A DNA stretch of 64,000 nt. Source: Methylumidiphilus sp963753955 (GTDB lineage Bacteria > Pseudomonadota > Gammaproteobacteria > Methylococcales > Methylococcaceae). Shown here piece by piece: positions 56,490 through 64,000 of the stretch. Both the position numbers and the translations under genes were made by a program. Position 1 is the first letter of the stretch; every line of letters starts with the position of its first letter. The stretch is from contig CAVWEM010000009.1 in NCBI GenBank assembly GCA_963753955.1, forward strand, positions 1 through 64,000, written 5' to 3'. The notes below the pieces were generated by a model. The model ran no database searches. It saw only the letters and a program-made list of their open reading frames with translations, and was not told the DNA's origin.

Positions 56490-59400
56490 TCAGCCCTCAC
56501 GCATCAACTGCAATAAATCTTCCGCGCCAATCTTGCCGCTGATTTCGCCACCTTCCAGCAGGCTGTCGGCAAGGTCGCGCTTTTGCCGGTGCAGGGAGAC
56601 GATCTGCTCTTCGATAGTGCCTTTGGTCACCAAACGATAAACCGTCACCGGCCGTTGCTGTCCAATGCGGTGGGCGCGGTCGGAGGCTTGGTCTTCCACC
56701 GCCGGGTTCCACCATGGATCCATGTGGATGACATAATCCGCCGCCGTCAGGTTGAGGCCGACGCCACCGGCTTTAAGGCTAATCAAGAACACATCGCCTT
56801 GCCCTGCTTGAAAGGCTTCCACCCGCTTCTTGCGCTCCGCCGCCGGGGTCTGGCCGTCTAGGTATTGGTAGCTGATGCCTTTTCCGTCCAAATGGGCGCG
56901 GATGATGCTGAGATGATCGACGAACTGGCTGAACACCAAGGCTTTGTGCCGGTTGTCAAGCAACTCGTCCAACACCTCGCCGAACAGTTCCAACTTGCTG
57001 CTGGACAGGCCCAGATCCGGGGCGACCAATTGCGGATTGCAGCAGGCGCGGCGCAGCTTGGTGATGGCGGCGAGGACTTGGAAGCGCTTGTCTTCGATGG
57101 GGCCGGCGCCTGCGGCGAGTTCGTCCATCAGCTTGCGCCGCAAGGCTTCGTAGAAGGTCGCCTCCTTTTCGCTCAATTCCACTTGCAGTTCGATTTCGGT
57201 GCGCGGCGGCAGTTCGTTCAGGACTTGGGATTTGGTGCGGCGCAGGATGAAGGGCTGGATCAGCCTTTTCAACCGGTGCTTGGCCTCGCGATCCTGGTTG
57301 CGTTCGATGGGGCCGGCGAAGCGGCGGTTGAAGCTTTCCAGCGAACCCAGCAGCCCCGGATTGACGAAGCGCATCAGGTTCCACAATTCGCCCAAGTGGT
57401 TTTCCACCGGGGTGCCGGTGGTGATGAGCTTGAATTCGCCTTGCAGGGCCATGGCCTGCTGGGAGCGCTTGGTGGCGGGGTTTTTGATGGCCTGGGCTTC
57501 GTCCAATACTATCGTGCGGAATTTGACACCAGCCAGCAATTCGCCGACGGCTTCCTGTTGCAGCAAGCCATAGCTGCAAATGAGCATATCCCAGGGCTTC
57601 AGGCTGTCGATGGTTTGTTGCCGGTCGCCCGCGCCCAGGAATCTCACATTGAGGGTAGGCGCGAACCGCAGCAGTTCGTTTTGCCAGTTGAAGCATACCG
57701 AAGTCGGTGCGACCACTAGGCTAGAGCCCTTGCCGGCACGGGTGAGGATCAGCGCGATGGCTTGCAGGGTCTTGCCCAGCCCCATGTCGTCGGCCAGGCA
57801 GGCACCCACGCCCCAAGCCGCCAGGCGCGACAGCCATTCAAAACCCTCGCGCTGGTAGTCGCGCAATTCCGCCTGCAAGGTGGAAGGCAGCTTTGGCTGG
57901 AATTGCTCGGCTTGGCGCAGGCGGTCGATCTGTTTGCGCCAAGCGGCGTCGCCTTTGAACTCACCGACTTCCTCGGCGATTTCCTCCATCACCGGCAGGG
58001 CCAGGGCGTTGAGGCGTTGGCCATTGCCATGCTTCTCGGAATATGTCCGCAAATCGTCCAAACGCTTGCGGAAAGCATCGGTCAAGGCCAGGAAGCGGTT
58101 TTCGTCGAGGCGGATGAATTTACTCCGCGAGCCTGCCGTCAATTCCAGCAGGCGCTGCATATTGACGATCTCGCCGTTGTCCAGCTTCAACTCGCCGCTG
58201 ACGCTGAACCAATCACGCTGCTGCTGGAGCTTGAGGCTGAACCGGTTCAAGCCAAGCTGGCCTCCCAGCAACTTGAATTTTTCGCCTTGCGGCCATTCGA
58301 CCAGCGCCTTGTCGCCGACCTCATGCAGTTCCAGCAACACCTCCAGGCCCGTTTCGGCGTCCGGGGCCAGCCATTGGCACTCCTGGGTCTCCTCCGCCTT
58401 CTCTCCGAGACTTGGACAGAGGCCACGGACCTCCTCGGATAGTGTGCGTTCCCGTTTCAGGTCGCGCAGGGTTTGCAGGCGCTTGCCGCCGATTTCGGCG
58501 ATCAAGCCGGCCCCACCCGAGCCGGGTGCGTAATAAGCGCCTTGTTCGCCGAAGGGACGCACCAGCAAGGCGATGCGCAAACCCTCGCCTTCAGGTATCA
58601 ACTGGATGCGCGGACGCGGATCGGCCTCCACGCTTTCCGCGGTGGCCAGCTCGGCCCCGCCGATGTCTGAATGGATGGTGACCAAGGAGGACACCGAACT
58701 CAGGCTGGCGAGGATGCGCTCCTGGGCAGCCAACGGCGCTTCCAAGCCATCGCCGACAATGTCGGCGAGGCGATGGTGTTCCGGCTTGATTTCGATGATT
58801 TGCAGACGGGTCAAGCCGTCCTTGGCGATGGCCACTTTCTGACCCTCGCTGACGGCGGGCCAGAACTCGATGCGCACCTGCCCGGTTTTGGCTTTTTTCT
58901 TGACCCGCAGTTCAGGCTCGGCGACGGCCAGCTCCAGGGGTGCGCCACTATCCCGCCAGAACACATGGGGATGTCCGGCCAGCGCCAGCCAACCCCGCTC
59001 GCCGAGAAAATGCGCACTGGTGTAACGATCCACGCTGATATGGCTGGCGACACGGACATCCTGCTCGGCCATGCCGACGATCTCACCGGCATTTTCCCGC
59101 AGGCGCTTGACCGATACGAGTTTGCCCTTGTTCCAGCCGCCCTTGGCATTGCGGCCTTGCTCCCTGATCTCGACGCTATAGCCGGTCGGGGAATAGTTAT
59201 ATGGAAAGACATACCAAGCCAGCCGCGTTTCGACAATGGCCTTTTCCTTGCTTTCCTTAGGCCTGGCCACCGTGTTCGAGATGGCTTTGAGGGCGCGCTC
59301 CCAAGGCTCTTCGCGCCGGATGCGATTGACTAGGAGCTTGCAGCCTGTACGCGATTCAAAAGCTGCCGCCTCTTTCCTCGCGTCCGTCCGGTCAGGCGCC

Positions 59401-60704
59401 ACGCCGACCAGCAAACCTGACATTTCCGCCGCCAGCCATGCAAAACCGAAGGTCTGTGCCCGTTTGCGGCAGCTTTCCATCAATGGCAGGTATTTGGCCA
59501 AGGCCGTGACGGTCTGGTAGCGATAGAGGATCATCATGCCCACCCAGAACACCCATGGCTTCATGTTGCCGCCGGACAGGCTCTGATCGAGGAGGGCATG
59601 CAACTGCTCCAGCAAGCCTTTGTCGTTGCGTTCGAGGAAGGCGACATGGCCGAAAAACCGGTAGGCCAAGGCAAAATCATCGGTTTCATCGACACCTAGA
59701 ATCAACTTCTGCGCCTCTTCCATGTCACCGATGGCGTTGCGCTGGTGCAGGGCCATGACGAAGAACAAACCCAGCGGCCCAGGAAAAATGGCTTTTTTAT
59801 TCCCTGTTTCCCGCCGCAACAAAGTGAGACCTTCGCGAAAGAGCTTGATCGCCCCGTCCACATCGCCCTGTAACCAAACGAGCAGGCCGTGGGTGCCAAT
59901 ATCCATGGCCTGGCCCGCATCACGCGGCAACATCAACGCCAAGGCGTCCTGCCAATCGCCGCGATAAACCGCCAACAGGGTCGCCATAGGGTGCCATCCC
60001 AAAGGCGCATCAGCCGATTTGCAGGCACCCAGCAGCAACCCCGATGCTTGCCCGTCGCAACGCCAATCCGCCGCCAGCAAGGCCAGCATGGCCGGCAGAG
60101 CCTTCTGGCTGATGCCTGGAGGCAGCCCCTGGAACCATTCGGCGTCAAAAGGATTGGAACAGACCCTCGCGTAAATCGACGCAGCCTCGGGCCACTGCCG
60201 TTGGCCGCCGGAAAGGTAAGCATAGCGGTGTTTTTCCAACATCCGGTACAAACTGGCGATGTAAGCCTCGTCGCGCCAATACATCCCCAGACGCACTTCC
60301 CGGATCAGTTCTTCTTCATTGCGAAACACAAACTCGTTCAAGCTATCCCGAAGATAGCCTTTTTGCAAAGGGGCCGCCAAGTGCGCCAGATCGACGTAGA
60401 CATTGAAAGTCCCTTCGAGAACCAAATCCCGCGCCACCTGTTCGACGACCAGCGGATTGCACCCTAGCCTTTGGCCATTCCAATCCTTGACCGGATGCAA
60501 AAGCTTGAGCCGAAGCAGGCCATTATAATCAATTTCTTTCACCAAGGTAGGACCCACGACTTTGCGTAATACGTTGGCGATCTGGGCCTTGCCCAATGGA
60601 CTCCAATTCACAGCCAGCAGCTTGACCACCGCCTGCTCCGGGGCGTCAGCCTGCCGGTACTCCTCCATCAAGCGTTGGCGTTCCTGTTCGATAGAGTCGA
60701 TCAT
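56490..60704 (-). CDS. Large SNF2-family (HepA-like) helicase
   Basis: 1,404 residues from the ATG at 60704, which has AAGGAG nine bases upstream; a GTG at 60722 overlaps the prfC stop. The N-terminal ~900 residues are helical/TPR-like (CRKRAQTFGFAWLAAEMSGLLVG) plus a bacterial SNF2 accessory region. The SNF2 ATPase starts near 970: DDMGLGKTLQ (Walker A), VLDEAQAIKNP (DEAQ), TGTPVENHLGELWNLM, then the helicase C domain with QYLDGQTPAAERKK and DPWWNPAVEDQASDRAHRIGQ. Family members remodel protein-nucleic acid complexes, e.g. recycle RNA polymerase. Downstream of prfC and probably co-transcribed. Confidence 0.92.
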   Translation of the reverse strand: MIDSIEQERQRLMEEYRQADAPEQAVVKLLAVNWSPLGKAQIANVLRKVVGPTLVKEIDYNGLLRLKLLHPVKDWNGQRLGCNPLVVEQVARDLVLEGTFNVYVDLAHLAAPLQKGYLRDSLNEFVFRNEEELIREVRLGMYWRDEAYIASLYRMLEKHRYAYLSGGQRQWPEAASIYARVCSNPFDAEWFQGLPPGISQKALPAMLALLAADWRCDGQASGLLLGACKSADAPLGWHPMATLLAVYRGDWQDALALMLPRDAGQAMDIGTHGLLVWLQGDVDGAIKLFREGLTLLRRETGNKKAIFPGPLGLFFVMALHQRNAIGDMEEAQKLILGVDETDDFALAYRFFGHVAFLERNDKGLLEQLHALLDQSLSGGNMKPWVFWVGMMILYRYQTVTALAKYLPLMESCRKRAQTFGFAWLAAEMSGLLVGVAPDRTDARKEAAAFESRTGCKLLVNRIRREEPWERALKAISNTVARPKESKEKAIVETRLAWYVFPYNYSPTGYSVEIREQGRNAKGGWNKGKLVSVKRLRENAGEIVGMAEQDVRVASHISVDRYTSAHFLGERGWLALAGHPHVFWRDSGAPLELAVAEPELRVKKKAKTGQVRIEFWPAVSEGQKVAIAKDGLTRLQIIEIKPEHHRLADIVGDGLEAPLAAQERILASLSSVSSLVTIHSDIGGAELATAESVEADPRPRIQLIPEGEGLRIALLVRPFGEQGAYYAPGSGGAGLIAEIGGKRLQTLRDLKRERTLSEEVRGLCPSLGEKAEETQECQWLAPDAETGLEVLLELHEVGDKALVEWPQGEKFKLLGGQLGLNRFSLKLQQQRDWFSVSGELKLDNGEIVNMQRLLELTAGSRSKFIRLDENRFLALTDAFRKRLDDLRTYSEKHGNGQRLNALALPVMEEIAEEVGEFKGDAAWRKQIDRLRQAEQFQPKLPSTLQAELRDYQREGFEWLSRLAAWGVGACLADDMGLGKTLQAIALILTRAGKGSSLVVAPTSVCFNWQNELLRFAPTLNVRFLGAGDRQQTIDSLKPWDMLICSYGLLQQEAVGELLAGVKFRTIVLDEAQAIKNPATKRSQQAMALQGEFKLITTGTPVENHLGELWNLMRFVNPGLLGSLESFNRRFAGPIERNQDREAKHRLKRLIQPFILRRTKSQVLNELPPRTEIELQVELSEKEATFYEALRRKLMDELAAGAGPIEDKRFQVLAAITKLRRACCNPQLVAPDLGLSSSKLELFGEVLDELLDNRHKALVFSQFVDHLSIIRAHLDGKGISYQYLDGQTPAAERKKRVEAFQAGQGDVFLISLKAGGVGLNLTAADYVIHMDPWWNPAVEDQASDRAHRIGQQRPVTVYRLVTKGTIEEQIVSLHRQKRDLADSLLEGGEISGKIGAEDLLQLMREG

Positions 60705-60718
60705 GTCTGGCAACTCCT

Positions 60719-62299
60719 TCACAATTCCCGCGTCGCGCTGAAACGGATTTCCGGCCAGCGCTCTTCGGTCAGCGACAGATTGACCCGGCTGGTCGCCAGA
60801 TAAACCAGATAGCCGCTGCCATCCTCGGCCAGGTTTTCAAACGCCTTCCTCTTGAACTCCTCCAGCTTCTTCGGATCGTCGCAGACCACCCAGCGGGCAG
60901 TGGAGACAGAAACATTGTCATAGACACATTCGACGTTGTATTCGGACTTCAAGCGGAAGGAGGTCACGTCGAATTGGAGAATGCCCACCGCACCGAGGAT
61001 CAGATCGTTGTTCTTCAAGGGTTTGAACAACTGAGTCGCGCCCTCCTCGGTCAATTGCTGCAAACCCTTCTGCAAAGCCTTGGCGCGCAGGGGATCTTTC
61101 AACACCACACGGCGGAACAGTTCCGGGGCGAAATACGGCACGCCCTCGAATTTCAGGCTCTCGCCCTGGGAGAAAGTATCCCCGACCTGGATCGTGCCGT
61201 GATTGTGCAGGCCGATGATGTCGCCGGCATAGGCTTCCTCCACATTCTTGCGGCTGTCGGCCTGGAAAGTGATGGCATTGGCGATTTGCACCTGCTTGCC
61301 CGTGCGCACATGGAACATCTTCATGCCCTTGTCGTACTTGCCCGAACAGATGCGCAGAAAGGCAATGCGGTCGCGGTGGGACGGATCCATGTTCGCCTGG
61401 ATCTTGAACACAAAACCTGAGAACTTGTCCTCCTCCGCATCCACCAAACGCTCCTGGGCCTTGCGAGGCTTGGGTTTAGGCGCGAAATCGGCGAAGGCGT
61501 CAAGCAATTCCAACACGCCGAAATTGTTGATCGCCGAACCAAAGAACACTGGCGTCTGCTTCCCGGCCAGATAAGCCTCCAAGCTGAATCCATGGCTGGC
61601 CCCCCGCACCAACTCCAACTCCATGCGCAGCTCCTCCGCCATGTCCCCAACCACCTCGTCCAGCTTGGGATTGTCCAGCCCCTCAATGACCTCGCCCTTG
61701 ACGATCTTGCCGCCATGGGTAGCGCTAAACAAATGCACCGAATCATCGATCAAGTTGTAGACCCCTTTGAAACGCTTGCCCATGCCGATAGGCCAGGTCA
61801 TCGGCGTGCATTGGATGTTCAATACGCTTTCAACCTCGTCCAACAACTCAATCGGCTCTCGGCCTTCGCGATCCAATTTGTTGATGAAGGTCAGGATGGG
61901 GGTGTCGCGCAACCGGCAAACTTCCATCAGCTTGACCGTGCGGTCCTCGACACCCTTCGCGCTGTCGATAACCATCAAAGCCGAGTCCACAGCGGTCAAG
62001 GTGCGATAAGTGTCTTCGGAGAAGTCTTCGTGGCCCGGGGTGTCCAACAGGTTGAAAATGCAGTCTTTGTGTTCAAACTGCATCACCGAGGTCGTCACCG
62101 ATATGCCACGCTGCTTTTCCATCTCCATCCAGTCGGAGGTGGCGTGGCGGGCGGCTTTGCGGCTCTTCACCGAACCCGCCAATTGGATGGCGCCGCCGAA
62201 CAGCAGCAGTTTTTCGGTGAGGGTGGTTTTGCCAGCGTCGGGGTGGGAGATGATGGCGAAGGTGCGCCGGCGGTTCAACTCGTTCAGCAGTTCGGACAT
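60719..62299 (-). CDS. prfC: Peptide chain release factor 3
   Basis: 526 residues. GTPase motifs: G1 SHPDAGKTTL, G3 DTPGHEDF, G4 NKLDRE; the EF-G-like class II RF3 features follow (RHATSDWMEMEKQRGISVTTS; FRLKSEYNVECVYDNV). Removes RF1/RF2 from the ribosome after termination. The start at MSELLNELNRRRTFAIISHPDAGK matches the family. Its stop overlaps the ribosome site of the SNF2 gene. Confidence 0.97.
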   Translation of the reverse strand: MSELLNELNRRRTFAIISHPDAGKTTLTEKLLLFGGAIQLAGSVKSRKAARHATSDWMEMEKQRGISVTTSVMQFEHKDCIFNLLDTPGHEDFSEDTYRTLTAVDSALMVIDSAKGVEDRTVKLMEVCRLRDTPILTFINKLDREGREPIELLDEVESVLNIQCTPMTWPIGMGKRFKGVYNLIDDSVHLFSATHGGKIVKGEVIEGLDNPKLDEVVGDMAEELRMELELVRGASHGFSLEAYLAGKQTPVFFGSAINNFGVLELLDAFADFAPKPKPRKAQERLVDAEEDKFSGFVFKIQANMDPSHRDRIAFLRICSGKYDKGMKMFHVRTGKQVQIANAITFQADSRKNVEEAYAGDIIGLHNHGTIQVGDTFSQGESLKFEGVPYFAPELFRRVVLKDPLRAKALQKGLQQLTEEGATQLFKPLKNNDLILGAVGILQFDVTSFRLKSEYNVECVYDNVSVSTARWVVCDDPKKLEEFKRKAFENLAEDGSGYLVYLATSRVNLSLTEERWPEIRFSATREL

Positions 62300-62497
62300 G
62301 GGGGAAGACAGGCCGCAAAAAAAAGCCATTATACCGACTATGCATTTATATGCGCCTGACTCAAAATTCGCTATGAACTTTTCCGCAAATTTTGCGCCCA
62401 ACCGGGATGAAGACCATAGCCCACAGGCGACGCAAGCTGCGGTGCGGGCTGTGTACTCCGCAGCCGTCGCCCATTGAACCAACACCAGAGAAGCACC

Positions 62498-62959
62498 ATG
62501 CCAAGCAAATTCCAAGATAAAATCGCCAAACTGCCCAAGCCCGTGTCCATCGCCGGACTCATCTTGCTCATCATTTTATTGTATGTCTCGCTGCAAAAAG
62601 GCATCATGCCCCTGGTGATGAAAGTCGTCGAATCGAACTTTTTCTTCGAGGAGGAAGAGGAGAAAGAGGAGTTGGGCAAAATCAGCAATGCCCGTGGCAT
62701 TCAGGCTTTCGCCCAGTGCAAGAGCGTGATGGTGGCGGAAAAGCACGTCCCGGAAACCGCGCAATTCATCGACAAGGACTACGAGGCTTGGGCCTTGGGT
62801 GGCAGAACCTACCTGATCCGCTCCCATGTCATTATCGGCTCGCCGGAAAAGGGCACGGAAGACCGGAAATATGCTTGCAAAATCAAATATAACGGCGGCG
62901 AGGCCAATGATGCCAAGAGTTGGGAGACTCTCGGCGTGGATTTCAACGAGCCGGGCTAA
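62498..62959 (+). CDS. Membrane-anchored protein with an acidic linker, 153 aa
   Basis: One N-terminal membrane segment (SIAGLILLIILLYVSL), then a Glu run (FFFEEEEEKEELG) and a small soluble domain with a Cys pair (AQCKSV, YACKIKYNGG). No family recognised; the soluble domain probably faces the periplasm. Divergent from prfC with a 198-base gap, and its stop overlaps the nadD stop tail to tail. Confidence 0.7.
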   Translation: MPSKFQDKIAKLPKPVSIAGLILLIILLYVSLQKGIMPLVMKVVESNFFFEEEEEKEELGKISNARGIQAFAQCKSVMVAEKHVPETAQFIDKDYEAWALGGRTYLIRSHVIIGSPEKGTEDRKYACKIKYNGGEANDAKSWETLGVDFNEPG

Positions 62960-63609
62960 GGTCGGCCAACGGCAGGGGCCGTGTAGAGCCCCTGCGAACG
63001 GATCATCGCCAACACCGGGTCGGGCAATAGGTAGCGCGGACTTTTCCCCTCGGCGAGCAAACGCCTGATGCCAGTGGCGGAGATGTCCAGTTGCGTCACT
63101 TCAACGAACACAATCCGCCCCGACGGGGACAAAAGCAAATCTCCTGCCTTCTCTGTCCGCCTTTCCTCCACGAGCCCAGCCAGCCCGCAGTCCCATTCCG
63201 GTTCCAGACCACCGGGCCGCCGCATGACGGCGATATGCGCCCTATCGGACAATTCCCGCCAGCGATGCCAGGAAGGCAAGCCGCAAAAGGCATCCAAGCC
63301 GACGATCAGGCACAGCGGACGATCAGGACACTCCTCCCGCAGCGAAGCCAAGGTGTCAATCATATAGGACGGTCCCTTCCGCTCCAACTCCCTCCGGTCT
63401 ACCGAAAATCCGGGGCCTGCGTTTTCCATGGCCAGTTCCAACATCTTCAGGCGTTGCGCCGGACTGGCACCCGGTGTCCCGCGATGGGGTGGCAGGCGGC
63501 AAGGCAGAAAGCGCAACTCGGCCAATCGCAAAACCTCCCTCACCTCCAAGGCCGTGCGCAAGTGGCCGTAATGGATAGGATCGAAAGTGCCGCCGTAGAT
63601 TCCCAGCAT
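62956..63609 (-). CDS. nadD: Nicotinate-nucleotide adenylyltransferase
   Basis: 217 residues. Nucleotidyl-transferase motif GGTFDPIHYGHLR at the N-terminus and ISATGIRRLL near the C-terminus (the ISxTxxR motif). Forms deaminated NAD+ from nicotinate mononucleotide and ATP. Start at 63609 chosen because the family begins at M-x-GIYGGTFDP. The usual neighbour rsfS/ybeB is not present here. Confidence 0.95.
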   Translation of the reverse strand: MLGIYGGTFDPIHYGHLRTALEVREVLRLAELRFLPCRLPPHRGTPGASPAQRLKMLELAMENAGPGFSVDRRELERKGPSYMIDTLASLREECPDRPLCLIVGLDAFCGLPSWHRWRELSDRAHIAVMRRPGGLEPEWDCGLAGLVEERRTEKAGDLLLSPSGRIVFVEVTQLDISATGIRRLLAEGKSPRYLLPDPVLAMIRSQGLYTAPAVGRP

Positions 63610-63631
63610 ATTGGCATCGCCCACATAACCA

Positions 63632-64000
63632 TCAGCTTTTGTTTTGCTGTCCATCCATGCCCACCGTGGATTTGATCAAATAGGGTGGACGGGCTTTGAT
63701 TTCCTCGTAGATCTTGGCGATATACTCGCCAATGATGCCTAGGCTGATCATGATGAAACTGCCGATCAACAATAGCGTGATAATAATAGTGGCGAAGCCG
63801 GAAACCGCCGCCCCATGATACCAGGACCACAGGGCATCGCTGGCCACCCCGAAACCCAAAACCAATGTGGCCACGCCTAGAAAGGTGATGATGCGCAAGG
63901 GCATGCTGGTGAACGAGGTCAAGGCGGTGATGGACAACTCCACCAACGACCAGAACGACCACTTGCTTTCATTCTCGGCGCGGCTGGACACGTCAAATTC
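63632..64000 (-). CDS. GT2 glycosyltransferase (GtrB/DPMS type), C-terminal part
   Basis: Enters from the right edge; only the C-terminal ~120 residues are seen. Two membrane helices (RIITFLGVATLVLGFGVAS and ATIIITLLLIGSFIMISLGIIGEYIAKIYEE) followed by RPPYLIKSTVG are the standard end of polyprenyl-phosphate glycosyltransferases that load sugars onto undecaprenyl phosphate. The catalytic domain lies outside the window. Confidence 0.85.
   Translation of the reverse strand, partial: EFDVSSRAENESKWSFWSLVELSITALTSFTSMPLRIITFLGVATLVLGFGVASDALWSWYHGAAVSGFATIIITLLLIGSFIMISLGIIGEYIAKIYEEIKARPPYLIKSTVGMDGQQNKS

Overview
The window is about 60% G+C and looks like the chromosome of a gammaproteobacterium. 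The evidence is the smpB / ratA-rnfH neighbourhood, ubiC-ubiA, prfC, nadD, a two-domain Pta, and a thiolase-reductase pair of the PHB type. Several traits fit a methanotroph of the Methylococcales type: many short intergenic palindromes beginning GTAGGGYG, a DUF1566 protein with NWAE-type C-terminal repeats, and a caspase-fold lipoprotein. That affiliation is inference, because no methane-oxidation gene lies here.

Layout. 1-5073: the 3' part of a giant autotransporter adhesin whose passenger is built of near-identical 1,113-bp repeats. 5206-13483: core or accessory metabolism (caspase-like lipoprotein, acetyl-CoA acetyltransferase, SDR reductase, an Old Yellow Enzyme with a frameshift, phosphate acetyltransferase). 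13501-14574: an IS5-family (IS903-like) element without target duplication, sitting exactly at the edge of a large defence region.

14575-26472 (older island): a type III restriction-modification operon running leftwards (mod, antitoxin, PIN toxin, res). Downstream, probably co-transcribed, are a 61-aa protein, a papain/C39-like cysteine peptidase candidate, a 59-aa protein and a 380-aa protein of unknown function. res is cut by an ISL2-like IS. To the right are remnants of a mobile element (primase-like fragment, AlpA-like regulator, truncated tyrosine recombinase). 26473-41807 (younger island): flanked by a 45-bp duplication of the 3' end of tRNA-Ala(CGC). It carries its own integrase, a VapBC pair whose toxin is cut by a second, inverted copy of the same IS, phage/plasmid-like genes (xis-like HTH, TOPRIM protein, winged-helix protein) with two unusual repeat arrays, and a type I R-M operon (hsdM-[brnA, phd, vapBC]-hsdS-hsdR). 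The hsdM 3' end is present three times between its toxin-antitoxin inserts. The two islands appear to have entered the same tRNA gene one after the other.

41808-49806: tRNA-Ala, ssb, an orphan ABC importer, rnfH-ratA, a sodium:neurotransmitter-type symporter, smpB, a PBP5-like D,D-carboxypeptidase with SPOR domain, and ubiC-ubiA. 49807-53676: repeat-rich spacers around a secreted DUF1566 protein and an unknown protein. 53677-56202: a small effector-immunity-like cluster with a PD-(D/E)XK nuclease candidate. 56490-64000: a large SNF2 helicase coupled to prfC, a small membrane-anchored protein, nadD and the end of a GT2 glycosyltransferase.

Nine genes carry single-base frameshifts when read as given, eight of the nine genes showing net insertions. 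This may be assembly error and should be settled before these genes are called dead.
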